From Flaccisagitta enflata (Eukaryota; Chaetognatha; Sagittoidea; Aphragmophora): 64,000 bases of DNA. The notes under the pieces are model-generated. The model did no database searches, was not told where the DNA came from, and saw only the letters and a list, made by a program, of their open reading frames with translations. The stretch is taken from the NCBI GenBank assembly GCA_965153355.1, contig OZ231127.1, forward strand, positions 10,726,001 to 10,790,000, in the 5' to 3' direction. Positions 24,440-37,860 of the stretch are shown one piece after another (within the stretch, counting starts at the first letter, position 1; every line of letters starts with the position of its first letter). The position numbers and the translations under genes were made by a program.

Positions 24440-24775
24440 GCGAATGAATGAATAGATAAATAAATGGTTGAATGAATGAATGGATAAACGAATGAATGAA
24501 CGAATGAATGAATAAATGAATGAATGAATGAATGAATGAATGAATGAATGAATAAATAGATGAATAAATGGATGAACAAATGAATGAATGAATGAATGAA
24601 TGAATGAATGAATGAATGAATGAATGAATGAATGAATGAATGAATGAATGAATGAATGAATGAATGAATGACTAAATGAATGAATGAATGAATGAATGAA
24701 TGAATGAATGAATGAATGAATGAATGAATGAATGAATGAATGAATGAATGAATGAATGAATGAATGAATAAATAA
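24440..24775. repeat. (GAAT)n microsatellite
   Basis: GAAT tetranucleotides over about 335 bp with scattered GATA/AAAT variants. Confidence 0.97.
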
Positions 24776-25598
24776 AGGAATAATGACTCTCTCGCGAAAA
24801 GAAAAACTAGCATCGGAGTAATGGACCATTACTAATGGTGGGTAATAGAATGAACAGGGGAAAGATAGACATGAACCATGAAACGATCAACTTAACATTA
24901 CAAAATTGGATTTTCTCATACATTTCTTTTCTTTTCTTTCTTTGCTTCCTAAATATGAATATCACGTCTCCGAAAAAAGGAAGAAAATATGGTCTGAAGA
25001 ATTCGAGAAAAAAAAATGAGTAAAAGATTTTTTTTTTTTTTTGAAAAAATGTGCCAAAATTAATGTAGAAACAACTCAAGTGGAAATCCGAAAATGGCAA
25101 AAAAAAATGAAAAGATGAGGTTGAGTGAACGTAGGGAGGGGTGGAAGGGAGGGGTGGAAAAGATGGGTGGGGGATTGAGAGGGGTAAGGGGTGTGTGAAG
25201 GGGGGGTTAACACAAGTGAGGAAGGATAAGAAAGCACTGTCAAATCTTTTATAACGGTTTCAAGAGTAAGAAAAAACCGTTTATAACGAATCTGAAAACT
25301 TGGTTCCGTAATTTCTTTTTCTTTTCTACAAAGGCAATAATGGAAATCTGCTTGTAGTGGATTGAATTTGTTGGTCTCTTGATATCTGCTATTACGGGGT
25401 TTAGCGGGTATTGATTTCTTCTTACTTCACCTCCACCACTCCATTGCTCTTTCATCTTTACCACCATCACTACCATCAACACCAATACCACCACCAAGAC
25501 CACCACCTCCACCTCCACCACCGTCATCGGACAACCCGAATGTTAGCTTTTAGCCTTAAACTGGTAAAGTGGAAGAGGGTCAGGAGCGCTAAAAAGCA
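24776..25598. other. No supported gene; G-rich and CAC-rich patches
   Basis: Contains a G-rich GGGTGG patch (25130-25210) and a CCACCA/CATCAC patch (25430-25530). The remainder is unique. Confidence 0.5.
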
Positions 25599-25785
25599 CT
25601 AGGAAGTACTGTGTAGCGCCTTGTAGCACCATGAAGCACCATGTGGCACCAGGTAGCAACATGTAGATCCATGCAGCACTATGAAACACCCTGCAGCACC
25701 ATGTAGCACCATGATGCACCGTGTAGCAACAAGTTGCACCCATGCAGCGCCATGCAGTACCATGAAGCACCATGATGCACCATGA
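25599..25785. repeat. Minisatellite AGCACCATGT, 9-11 bp unit
   Basis: About 18 imperfect units such as GTAGCACCAT and GAAGCACCAT. Confidence 0.9.
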
Positions 25786-25869
25786 AGGGATGGGTGTCGA
25801 AATCTTTGGCCTCTAACTTGTCCTTATCGCTTTCATTGCTTTGGCGTCACTTCCTCATTGTTGACGTGG

Positions 25870-25872
25870 TCG

Positions 25873-25947
<75 letters not shown>

Positions 25948-26075
25948 ACGTCATCGTTGTAGGTGTTGACAGTAAAATCACCGCCATTTTGTTATTGTTA
26001 TTTGTTATTTATTTATTTATTTGTTATTGTGTTGTTATTGTTATTTATTGTTATTTTATTTATTTATTTATTGTT

Positions 26076-26107
<32 letters not shown>

Positions 26108-26108
26108 A
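25870..26108. repeat. (GTCATC)n then TTATT/GTT arrays
   Basis: GTCATC repeats to about 25955, TTATT/TGTTAT units to about 26075, then GTT to 26108. Confidence 0.93.
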
Positions 26109-26720
<612 letters not shown>

Positions 26721-26850
26721 CTTTGCATCTTTGTCGCTGTTATCGCTGTCTTGGGTTCAAAGCTGAGTTAGTCTCAACACTGCCCCAACTTTTTTTTGTA
26801 TCAGAACCCGAAAATGCGATTGGAATACCAAATGATTCCTTGAGCCACAT

Positions 26851-26852
<2 letters not shown>

Positions 26853-26901
<49 letters not shown>
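26853..26901. repeat. (GA)n microsatellite
   Basis: Short perfect GA run. Confidence 0.97.
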
Positions 26902-26969
26902 AGGAGATCATTGGAGACGACAAGAAAAGCCATCTCATAAAATGGAGTCGGTGACAAACAATGTTTGAT

Positions 26970-27085
26970 ACATCATCATCATCAACATCAACATCATCAT
27001 CAACATCAACATCATCATCATCATCATCATCATCATCAACATCATCATCATCATCAACATCATCATCATCATCATCATCAACATC
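26970..27085. repeat. (ATC)n / ATCAAC array
   Basis: Trinucleotide ATC with interspersed AAC. Confidence 0.95.
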
Positions 27086-27159
27086 ACGTCTAGCTCTGGC
27101 AACAAGGGAAAAATCCATGATCAAAATAAAATCCGATGACGACATGACAATAAACACCA

Positions 27160-27583
<424 letters not shown>

Positions 27584-27732
27584 ATTAAAATCATCACCAT
27601 TTGCATACTCTCCTATTCATGATGAGTTGTTAATGTTTGGTTATCCGAAAAGGTATCGGCCTTTCAAAGAATCTTTTTCAGGTATTTTAGTACAGAAAAG
27701 TAAATCAATGAACAAGTTGCGTGAATCAAGTA

Positions 27733-27916
27733 GAAACAAGGCCGAATAACGGGCTACCCCAGTCGCGTGTGGGTGCAGATGGGCACGAAGGCAATTGAGG
27801 AGGAGAAGTGTGCCCAAAAAAGCTCATAAAAGCCAACCGACAGATCAACCGACAAATGGACCAACAGACGGACCCACATAGCAGTGTGTAGAGTAGCGTA
27901 GCACGCGACTAAAAAC
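27733..27916 (+). mobile_element. Family A element (GTGC type)
   Basis: The head ACAAGGCCGAATAACGGGCT is followed by AGTCGCGTGTGGGTGCAG, a GACC/GACA array, and the tail GTAGCGTAGCACGCGACTAA followed by AAA. Confidence 0.82.
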
Positions 27917-27964
27917 GGAACTCTGAACGGTGAAATGGTTTCTCTTTGCTTATAAAAGGTTGAA

Positions 27965-28270
27965 AATTGAATGGGATGGGATGGGATGGGTGGGGATGGG
28001 ATGGGATGGGATGTACGGTAGAACGGAGTACTTAGTACTTACATTTAGATGTATCTTTCCATCTTTATAAGAGGCTCTGTCTTTTCATCCGTCCATCTTT
28101 CTGTCCATTAGTCTATCCATCTGTCAGTCTGTTCATCCATCTTTTCTTCCGTCCAATTTTCTGTCCATCTGTCTATCCATATGTCCGTCTGTCCATCCAT
28201 CTATTCTTCCGCCGAACCATCCATTTTTTCGTCCATCCATACGTCCGTCCATCCATACGTCCCCTAATCC
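27965..28270. repeat. GGGAT run and GTCCATCT array
   Basis: A short GGGAT pentamer run (27968-28012) precedes a degenerate array of CCATCTGTCC / CCATCTTTTCTTCCGT (28080-28270). Confidence 0.8.
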
Positions 28271-28576
28271 GTCATTCTGGCTGCCCGACCGTGTTTTATA
28301 AAATTGAAATTAATGAATCAAATTCTCCGGACGGTCTGGTTTGTTTTAATCCTCTGAAGTAGGATCTCCCACTGTTGTGAAAAAATTGTCTACCAAAGTG
28401 AAAATTAGTTTCAAAAGATTACCCATACAGATTCTGTGCTTTAGTTGAAATTGTTCCCACTGAAGCACATATTTCGTTCTTCAGTGGATGCTCCCATTAG
28501 GCATGAAGACAGCCCAAGTAGGCAAAAAAGAAGAAGAACGAGAGAACGAAACCGGAAACAAGTGACGGTAGACGCA
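28271..28576. other. Unique spacer
   Basis: Nothing recognised. A short GA run follows at 28577-28602. Confidence 0.5.
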
Positions 28577-28735
28577 GAGAGAGAGAGAGAGAGAGAGAGA
28601 GACGCCGGTGCGTCAAACACCGTCTCATAAGAGGCGTTTCATCGGCCCCCTAAAAAGATGATCAGTCGCGTCGTATGAGTTCACGTGACGTCAAAAGAGA
28701 TCCCAAGAGCGCTCTTCTCGTCCAAGGACACGCAG

Positions 28736-28990
<255 letters not shown>

Positions 28991-29570
28991 GATTTAGATA
29001 CTTAAAGGAAGACAAAAACAGACTGACAGAAAGACAGACAAGTTGACAGATAGACAGAAACAGAAACAAACAGATGTAGGGACAGACATACAGAGACTGT
29101 CGAGGACAGGTATAGACAGATAGGAATAATCAAGGAAGAAAGAAGGAAACAAGACCAAGTACAGTTTAATCCCATAGAAGAGGAAGCTAGAAAAGTTCAA
29201 GGTTGCACTTCAGTGGATTGGTAGTTCACAGACTCATATTTTCATTTAAAGATTCGCACTACAGTGACTAGACCATCAAAACAGGTGCGCCTTGCGTGGT
29301 GGATCTGCATAACTGCTGATATTTTAATAGTCTGAACGCCTCTTACCATACCACTATGGTTCCCTTCAGTCCCTTGATGTAGCATACGTATGCATACAGG
29401 TGACAACAACAACGGCAACAAACGGTAAACCGCGATATCAGTCGTTGTATGAAATTCGTTATATATACAAATTGAGCAAAAGGCAATATCATTAAGTTTC
29501 CATGGCAAATTCGTCTATCATAACATCTCTCTTACTTATGCGTCCTTGTCTGTTTTTAAAAAAAAACTAA
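28991..29570. other. Degenerate CAGA tail and unique sequence
   Basis: CAGA-like units fade by about 29120. No gene is supported in the remainder. Confidence 0.5.
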
Positions 29571-29580
29571 ATCGTGATGT

Positions 29581-29597
29581 ATCTCTCTCTCTCTCTT

Positions 29598-29695
<98 letters not shown>
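29581..29695. repeat. (CT)n microsatellite
   Basis: CT repeats with short TTT interruptions. Confidence 0.97.
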
Positions 29696-29800
29696 GCCTT
29701 TGCCCCTTTCTATTCGGAAGTTGAAAGATGACAAAATTTCCTCCTCTATTTGGCGCGAGCAGAATCCAGATTGAGCAAGAGAAATATTGGCGCCTGCCTC

Positions 29801-29813
29801 CTCTTTCTTTCCT

Positions 29814-29877
<64 letters not shown>

Positions 29878-29878
29878 A

Positions 29879-29916
<38 letters not shown>

Positions 29917-29923
29917 ATCTTTC

Positions 29924-29994
<71 letters not shown>

Positions 29995-30027
29995 TTCCTT
30001 TTTTTTTATTGGCACCTGCCTCTTTTC

Positions 30028-30087
<60 letters not shown>

Positions 30088-30096
30088 TTTTTTGTT

Positions 30097-30139
<43 letters not shown>

Positions 30140-30166
30140 CTCGTTCTTTCTTTCTTTCTACCTTTC

Positions 30167-30230
<64 letters not shown>

Positions 30231-30530
30231 CTCTTTCTTTCATGTTTTCTTTCTTCCTCTCTTTTTTTATCTTCTTCCTTTCTTTCTTTCTTTCTTTTTT
30301 TCTCTCTTTCTTTCTTTCTTTCTTTCTTACTTTCTTTTTTTCTTTTTTTTTCTTTCTTCCTTTCCCTCTATCTATCTTTTTTTCTTCCTACCTTTCTTTC
30401 TTTCTTTCTCTTTTTCTTCTTTCTTTCTTTTTTCCTCTCTCTCTTTCCTTCTTTCTTTTTTTCCTTACTTTCTTTTTTTCTCTTTCATTCCTTCTTTCTT
30501 TTCCCTATTTCTCTTTATTTTTCTTTGAGT
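29801..30530. repeat. (TTTC)n polypyrimidine tract, about 730 bp
   Basis: TTTC tetranucleotides interrupted by two related islands TTGGCGCCTGCCTC (about 29788) and TTGGCACCTGCCTC (about 30009). The pair implies tandem duplication of a larger unit of about 220 bp. Confidence 0.95.
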
Positions 30531-30542
30531 TGTTACCCCTGT

Positions 30543-30708
30543 TTTTAGTCGCGGACACGCGACTCTACACTTTGCCGTGCCGGTTGGTCAGTCCGTCGGT
30601 CCGTCTGTCCATCGGTCACATTTCTGAAGGGTACGTATCAGTTTTCCGGCTTCGTAGCCCAGAGATGTCCCAGTCGACTGGATTGCAATGTATCCGGCCT
30701 TGTTTTTT
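30543..30708 (-). mobile_element. Family A element (GGAC type)
   Basis: The plus strand opens TTTAGTCGCGGACACGCGAC (tail hairpin), then a GGTCAGTCCGTCGG array, and closes TGTATCCGGCCTTGTTTT (head). The inner head block is diverged. Confidence 0.78.
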
Positions 30709-30823
30709 ACGGAATCCCCGTTTGCAAATTGTGATTGTTTGTGGAACGGATGTACTAAGTGAATAAAAGATAAGCCGCACCCTATCGTTGGTTGTCAAAA
30801 AAGAAAAAATGATTCTCTTATCA

Positions 30824-31044
30824 TTTTTAGTCGCGTGCTACACGACTCTACACCCCGCTTTGTCGGTCCGTCCCTCAGTCCGTCCGTCCGTCAGTTCGTC
30901 CATCCGTCCGTCTGTCACACTTTACTTTTTTTGGGTTTTTGAGGTCTATGGCCTCACTGCTCCTGCCCAAATGATCAAGTGACCTCAAATACGGCCCCTG
31001 CCCACCCGCACGCGACTGGGGTAGCCGTGTATCCGGCCTTGTTC
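30824..31044 (-). mobile_element. Family A element (GTGC type)
   Basis: The plus strand opens TTTTTAGTCGCGTGCTACAC, then a CCGTCCGTC array, and closes CCCACCCGCACGCGACTGGG then CCGTGTATCCGGCCTTGTT. Intact head and tail. Confidence 0.85.
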
Positions 31045-31145
31045 TATTTAATTGTTTTTTGAGATTTTCATTTTTTTGTTCATTAAAGACTTGTCCCAAG
31101 TTTGTATGTCGTGGTGCACACGAGCAGCAAATTTGGACAGTCATT

Positions 31146-31698
31146 TCGCGTGAAATTCTTAATCTCTCATGAAATGCAAAAATTTGCATTTCTGAGAACA
31201 TGGCCCTTTTCTTGTATGTCTTTACTGCGCGAATTAGATAAAGCCGCACCCTTTTGTAGCTGAGTGGGAGAGACACAAAAAATTAATTCAAAATTTTTTT
31301 GTTTAATAGATTCTAAATGTTTTGAATTTTCTTTCATTCTAGACCAACCCCAGGTCTGTATCTCAAACCGTTTAGGAGATAGAGCTTGCCAAAGTGAACC
31401 TCTTTTTTGCAAAAATATTCTTTTTCAATAAGATTGCAAAACTGAAAATGGTAATGTTTTCACTCTTTTTTATGCCATTTCTAAATGAATCAAGCTAAAA
31501 ATACCAGATTGATGCCAAATGAAAGATCTCTTTGAGATCTTCAAAATGGTCTAAGATTTTGTTTGATTATTTTGAAATTAAATATGATAAATTGTCATTT
31601 AAAAGTGCGGCTTTTTTTTATTCGCGTAGTAGAAAAGGGCCATGTCTTTAGAAATGCAAATTTATGCATTAAGAGACTGATTAAGAATTTCACATAAG
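31146..31698. mobile_element. Family E foldback element
   Basis: Inverted arms of about 90 bp: TGAAATTCTTAATC, TTGCATTTCTGAGAA and CATGGCCCTTTTCT on the left, with their complements on the right ending near 31698. An inner AAGCCGCAC / GTGCGGCTT pair and the shared core ATACCAGATTGATGCCAAAT are present. No coding capacity. Confidence 0.7.
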
Positions 31699-32095
31699 AC
31701 AAGTCAAGGAATGGGAGCTAATTTTTTTTTAACTTTTCCCAATTTTTCCGACTGATTTTGAACACGTAAATGATTCTCAATGCAAATAAATCAATAATAT
31801 ATATTAAAGATATAATTACCTTTTTAAAAGATGTAAAATTATCATTTTAATTTCTTCTAGAACATGATTTGACCTAGAAACTGCACCCTCGTGTGCACCT
31901 TGACGTATCTCGAACGGTTTACAAGTTAGAGCTTGTCAAACTGATCCTCTATTTTGTGAAAATACTCTTTTTTCAACAGATTTGCAAAAATGATAATGGC
32001 AATTTTCTTACACTTTCTAATGCCATTTTTAAACGAATAAAGCTATTAATGCCAGATTGGAGCCAAATGAAAGTTCTTTTAAAGTGCCTTCTAAG

Positions 32096-32620
32096 CGAGG
32101 GTATCCTTAGTGCGAATTTCTCACTGGAGAGAATTTTGTCTCACTAAAATTTTCTTCAGTGAGATTATTTCATTATCTTATAAAAAGGAATTTTAATGAA
32201 AAAAAATTCCCTCCAGTAAGACCAATGTTTTTCCTTTTAGTGAGACTAATTTTTCCCTCTATTGAGAAAGGAAACAAGGCCGGATACACGGCAATCCAGT
32301 TGCGGACAGTTGGGCAGAAGCAGTAATGCGAAAACTGCGCGGAATTCAAAAATGTGATGGACCGACAGACCAACCAACAGACTGACCAACCGACCTACCA
32401 ACCAACTGACACAGCAAGGTGTAGAGTTGCGTGTCCGCGACTGAAAAGGCAAGTAAGGGAGTAGAAAAATAACTTGAAAGAATTTTAGTGAGAAAAAATT
32501 CCCTTCAGTGAGACCAAATTTTTTCCCTTTAGTGAGACATTGTTTTTGTCTAACTGGAGGGAATTTGTTTTTTTCTCACTAAAGGGAAAAAAATCGTCTC
32601 ACTAGGGGGATTCCCGCCCT
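32096..32620. mobile_element. TCTCACT-repeat element nested in family E
   Basis: Built of repeats in both orientations of GTCTCACTAAAGGGAAAAA and TTCCCTTCAGTGAGAC. Its ends, GCGAGGGTATCCTTAGTG and the reverse complement of CTAGGGGGATTCCCGCCC, are an imperfect inverted pair. The family A copy at 32273-32447 is inside it. Confidence 0.6.
32273..32447 (+). mobile_element. Family A element (GGAC type)
   Basis: The head AACAAGGCCGGATACACGGC is followed by AGTTGCGGACAGTTGGGCAG, a GACCAACC array, and the tail AGTTGCGTGTCCGCGACTGA followed by AAA. Confidence 0.85.
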
Positions 32621-32715
32621 TCCGATAATAAGATATTTTGATTAGTTATTTTGAAATCTAATGCTACAATCAGCCATTTGAATGTATTGTTTCGAGTGGT
32701 ATATGTTGTTGCTGA

Positions 32716-33128
<413 letters not shown>

Positions 33129-33202
33129 CCCAATTCCATGGCGGCGGCGGAATCATGAAGCGTTAATCTGTCTGTCTGTCTGTATCCTAATCCCTGTCGC
33201 CC

Positions 33203-33774
33203 TTTTTGGGCAGCGGCCCCGAAGGGGACGATGTCCTGTAGAACACAGGGGGACTTTCGTTCGTCCGTTCGTTCGTTCGTTCGTTCGTGCGTCCCCCCCA
33301 GGCCCTCTCAGGCCTGAAATCTGCCTTCTCAGGGCTGAAATCTACCCTCTCAGGCCTGAAATCTGCCCTCTCAGGCCTTTAATCTGCCCTTTCAGGCCTG
33401 AAATCTGCCCTCTCAGGTCTAAAATCTGCCGTCTCAGGCCTTGAATCTGCCCTCTCAGGCCTGAAATCTTCCCTCCCAGATCTGAAATCCGCCCTTTCAG
33501 GCCCTCTCAGGCCCTCTCAGGCCTTATGTCTACCCCCCCAGCCTGTCTACCCTCTCAGCCTGAGAGGGCAGATTTTAGGCCTGAGAGGGAAGATTTCAGG
33601 CTTGAGAGGGCAGATTCAAGGCCTTGGGGAGACAGAAGGACGAACGAAAGTCCCCCTGTGTTCTACAGGACATCGTCCCCTTCGGGGCCGCTGCCCTGCT
33701 TCCCCTCACTCCAATTCACAATCAGGCAAAGCAGGGCAACGGGTATCGCTGACCACATATTGCCCTTGGGCGAC
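33203..33774 (-). mobile_element. Family B array-bearing foldback element 2
   Basis: Arms TTTTTGGGCAGCGGCCCCGA ... and their inverse (33641-33705) are separated by about 15 units of 21 bp (AGGCCTGAAATCTGCCCTCTC type, 33298-33620). The arms extend through GTCCTGTAGAACACAGGGGG. The terminal block GGGCAACGGGTATCGCTGAC is at the right end, so this copy is reversed relative to copy 1. Confidence 0.82.
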
Positions 33775-33779
33775 CTGTC

Positions 33780-34385
33780 TTATCTCCTCTCCAGCACTCT
33801 CGCTCAACCCCCCTTCTCCAACTGCGCTCTCTCTCCTTCGCCCCTCACTCTATCCCTCTCTCTCTCGCTCTATCTCTCCCTCCATTTTGCCCTCAATTCC
33901 TCTCCCTCTCCCCTCCATCTCTGTTTGCATCTTTCCCTTACCCTTTCCCTCTTTCTCTCCTTCTCCCACTCCCTCCATCTCTCCCCCTCTCACTCCCAAT
34001 CCCGCTACCCCTTCCCCTTCTCCTCCCACTCCCTCTGTCTTTTCTCCTTCCTACCGCTTCCTCTCCCTCTCCCTCTTCTTCCTCCTCCCGCTCTCACTCC
34101 CAATCCATCTCCCTCCTCCTCCTTCTTCTCCCACTCCTTCCGTCTTTTCACGTTCCTACCACTTCCACTCCCTCTCCCTCTTCTTCCTCCTCCTTCTCCC
34201 TCTCTCTCCCTCGATCTCTCCCTCTCCCTCTCCTTCTCACTCTCCCTCCCCTTCTCCCTCTCCCTCTCCTTCTCCTTCTTCTTCTCCCTCTCCCTCTCCC
34301 TCTCCCCGTCTCCCTCTCCCCCTCTCCCACTCCCACTACCTCTCCCTTTCCCACTTCCTCTCTCCCTGTCCTCGTCTTTCCAACT
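33780..34385. repeat. Pyrimidine-rich CCTCTC/CTCCCT tract
   Basis: About 600 bp of degenerate T/C hexamers. Ser/Pro/Leu frames are artefacts. Confidence 0.9.
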
Positions 34386-34456
34386 TTTGACGCCCGACGA
34401 AAAGCAACCAAATGAATATTTCATCAATGATGCGAGAGGAAAACCTGATCGCCGGC

Positions 34457-34458
<2 letters not shown>

Positions 34459-34543
<85 letters not shown>

Positions 34544-34562
34544 TGAGAGAGAGAGAGAGAGA
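34459..34562. repeat. (GA)n microsatellite
   Basis: GA repeats with two short interruptions, followed by AGACAGAC-rich sequence near 34640-34720. Confidence 0.97.
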
Positions 34563-34725
34563 CGTTAGAGGAGGAATGATTGGTGATTGGTTGCAAATAT
34601 GAAAGCTGAGGAAAGGTCACGTAAACGAGAAGAGGGGGGTGGAAAGAGAGACAGACGAAGAGACAGACAGATAAACAGACAGAAACACCAACAGACAGAA
34701 AGGGACAGACACAGACAGAGCTCAT

Positions 34726-35080
34726 GGCTACAGGATGAGAGAGAGGAAGAAGGAGGAGGCCAAAGATTACGCGGGAAACTTAGTAAAAGAATCAATGGAA
34801 CATGAAAGAATAATCCAACTCGGTTCACAGACAAAATTCATGTCAGCCATATACCATGGGATCTATCAAGAGAGGTTGCTATTTCAATCGGCGCCTTCAT
34901 ATCATTCGCCTCTTTCCCACTACCCCAGTATGAGCGATATTCTTCTGCATCTCTATCATCTTACCCCCATCCCAGCTTATCCCAAGGAATTACGCTTTGT
35001 CATTTGTTCCCCGCATTCACCTTTCGCCCAATTTTCTCTACGCATCTCCCTCCGCCCGATTTCTTCCATAAACTAATAGT
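34726..35080. other. Unique spacer, no supported gene
   Basis: A short open frame (about 34735-35076) shows no recognisable domain and runs into repeats on both sides. Confidence 0.45.
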
Positions 35081-35084
35081 TTAA

Positions 35085-35290
35085 AACTATCCCCCAACCC
35101 CTTCCCCATCCGACCCCCGATCTCTTCTGCATCCCCCCCCCCGATTTCTTCTACGTCTCATCCCCGATTTTTTCCGTATCTCATCCCCCAACCAATCTCC
35201 CCATTCCACCCCCGATTTCTTTTGCATCTCCCCCGATTTCTCCTCCATCTCATCCCCCACTCTTGCCCACCCCTCCAACTCCACCGTTAC
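35085..35290. repeat. C-rich minisatellite, about 27-30 bp unit
   Basis: Imperfect tandem copies of CCCCGATTTCTTCTGCATCT. Confidence 0.88.
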
Positions 35291-36010
35291 CATCAAATGG
35301 CATCATCCATCCCTCGTTGACGGCAGACGTTTGTCATTGAGAGCCAAGGGGAATATAAATCATGTCATATAAGTTAAGGAGCGGGACGTGGTGAGACCGT
35401 CACGGAAGAGAGAGACGGGAGTGGTGAGGGGGAGTAAAATACTGAAAGGAGAAAGACGTGGTGGTGAGGAGTTAAGGAGAAAGTGCTGTGGTGTTGTCGT
35501 CGCTGAGTCCATCGTCATGGAGAGAAGGCAGGGTACGGAAGGGTTGAAAGGAGAGAGAGGTGGTGTTGCTGTCAAGCATGAAAGCATCATCATTGAGTAA
35601 GGAGATGATACGATAAGTTGGAGTGGTTGGCGCAGGAAGGTGAGAGATTAGATTGGGGTATATAGGGGGAGGGAGGCGAGTGTGCACTTTAATAAAGCGA
35701 GAATGACATCACGAAATGACTCTGGACACGGAAGAATAACAGCGTCTGTCAATAAAGTATCCTCTTGTTTATGCCCACAAGACTATGGTGGATAAGAGCA
35801 AGCCTCCATCTCAGTAAGATAACCCGCTGCAATGGATCATGGATGTGCTATGAGTTCTTGTAAACCTGGGTGAGGGATGTGGAGATACATATTTGTACAC
35901 ATATCAAAGACGCATCATGGTCGAATTCATGCAAGTGGGGGGTAATATGAAGTGGGGGCAAAAAGGGGGCAATGAGTATGATTTCAGAAGGGTTTCGAAT
36001 ATGAAGCCCT
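35291..36010. other. Unique, purine-rich in part; no supported gene
   Basis: Short frames on both strands at about 35360-35690 have no family signature. Confidence 0.5.
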
Positions 36011-36590
36011 TTGGTTATCAGTGAGGTGGCTGGGAGGTTCCCACTGGGAGGGAAGGTTTTTTTGCTGGAGTCAGTTTGAATATCAAGCCATTTGTCCCTT
36101 TACATTTGAGTGGCCCTGGTAATAAGATGGGGGGAGGGAATTTTGAACATAACGCTGGGCTTTGAATAGCCTGTTGTCCCTTTGTACATTGGTGGTAATG
36201 AGATGGAATTGGGAGTTTTAAACATGACCCTGGGGGCGGGTTTGGATGTGTCCCTTTGTAACAGTAACAAGACGGTGGTTGGGTAGTTCTCATTTTTGAA
36301 CATAGTGATGGGGTCGGGTTTTGATATGAAGCCATTTGTCTCTTTTTATGAGTGGCATTAAGGTGGGTGGGGGGTTTAAACATGAAACTTGAGTCGGGTT
36401 CTGAATGACACGCTCGATGTCTCTTTGTACGCTTGGGGGCCATGAGGGTGGGGGTTTAAACATGAAACTGGGGTCGAGTTCTGAATGACACGCTCGTTGT
36501 CCCCTTCGCTCGTTGCCCCCTTTGCTCGTTATCCCCTTTGCTCGTTGTCCCCTTCGCTCGTTGTCCCCTTCGCTCGTTGTCCCCTTCGGA
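36011..36590. repeat. Degenerate 75-100 bp repeats and a 16-bp minisatellite
   Basis: Blocks such as TTTAAACATGAAACT and GGTTCTGAATGACACGCTCG recur between 36011 and 36490. Six units of TCGTTGTCCCCTTCGC follow (36492-36590). Confidence 0.82.
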
Positions 36591-36719
36591 GTCTTGTCTG
36601 GATTTCCGGTTTTTTTGTTTCGCGCACGAATTCTTTTTGGTGATATTGGGAATTTGTTCCGCAACAAAAACGCGACGACAACGACAACAACCTCGCCTTA
36701 GGCAAGTGTCAACCAACAT

Positions 36720-37420
36720 GACGAAGACGACGACAGTGATGATAAAGATGATGGCGATAATGGCGATTATGTCGACGACAGTGATGATAAGGGTGCTGGC
36801 GATAATGGCGATGATGACTGCGACAGTGATGATTAAGATGATGGCGATAATGGCGATTATAACGACGACAGTGATGATAAGGGTGATGGCGATAATGGCG
36901 ATTATAACGACGACAGTGATGATAAGGGTGCTGGCGATAATGGCGATGATGACTGCGACAGTGATGATAAAGATGATGGCGATAATGGCGATTATAACGA
37001 CGACAGTGATGATAAAGATGATGGCGATAATGGCGATTATAACGACGACAGTGATGATAAGGGTGCTGGCGATAATGGCGATGATGACTGCGACAGTGAT
37101 GATTAAGATGATGGCGATAATGGCGATTATAACGACGACAGTGATGATAAAGATGATGGCGATAATGGCGATTATAACGACGACAGTGATGATAAGGGTG
37201 CTGGCGATAATGGCGATGATGACTGCGACAGTGATGATTAAGATGATGGCGATAATGGCGATTATAACGACTACAGTGATGATAAGGGTGATGGCGATAA
37301 TGGCGATGCTGACGATGACAGTGATGATAAAGATGATGGCGATGATGACGACGACAATGACGATTGAGATGATGGCGATGATGACAATGACAATGACGAT
37401 CACGATGATGGCGATGCAAC
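36720..37420. repeat. 45-bp higher-order minisatellite
   Basis: The landmark GACAGTGATGAT recurs every 45 bp (36732, 36777, 36822, 36867 and on), about 15 units. Alternating variants (GGGTGCTGGC, AAGATGATGGC, GACTGCGACAG) give longer patterns. 45 is a multiple of 3, so frames stay open on both strands. Confidence 0.95.
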
Positions 37421-37860
37421 TATGACAACAGTGACAATCACGATGATAGCCATGATGGCGATGATGACGATGATGGCGATGACGACAGTTACATTTATGA
37501 TGATGGTGATGATGATGATGAAGACGATGATGTTTGGGAGGATTGCAATGAAGATGACAACAAAGATTGTGACAATGAAGACAATGATGAAGTGATGAAG
37601 TGATGACTTTGATGATGAGGATGATGGCAATGATGATGACAACAAAGACAATCAAGGAGATGGCGATGATGACAACGACGACAACAATTAACAAGATGGC
37701 GATGATGACAATGACAATTATGATGATGGCACTGATGACGACAATAACGACAATTAAGAAGATGGCGATGTCAACGACAATGTCGACGACAATGACGGTT
37801 AGGATGATGGCGACGACGACAATGACGATTATGATGATGACGATGCAATGCGGATGACCA
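37421..37860. repeat. Degenerate GATGATGAC array
   Basis: Continuation of the GAT/GAC composition with irregular unit length. Confidence 0.9.

Larger units (their letters stand above)
31860..32660. mobile_element. Family E element with nested insertions
   Basis: The left part has AATGCCAGATTGGAGCCAAA and the right part GATTAGTTATTTTGAAATCTA, matching the 31146-31698 copy. The two are separated at about 32096-32620 by another element that itself contains a family A copy. Confidence 0.6.

Noticed and set aside
29746-30766. Phe/Leu/Ser-rich frames up to 338 codons resembling membrane proteins
   Set aside because: They are translations of TTTC repeats. The last part runs into a family A copy.
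34005-34427. Arg/Glu/Gly-rich minus-strand frame
   Set aside because: Low-complexity translation of the CCTCTC tract with no conserved motif.
36456-37694. A 412-codon minus-strand Ile/Val-rich frame resembling a membrane protein
   Set aside because: Ile/Ala/Val periodicity comes from the 45-bp minisatellite (GAT/GGC units). The opposite frames are equally open.
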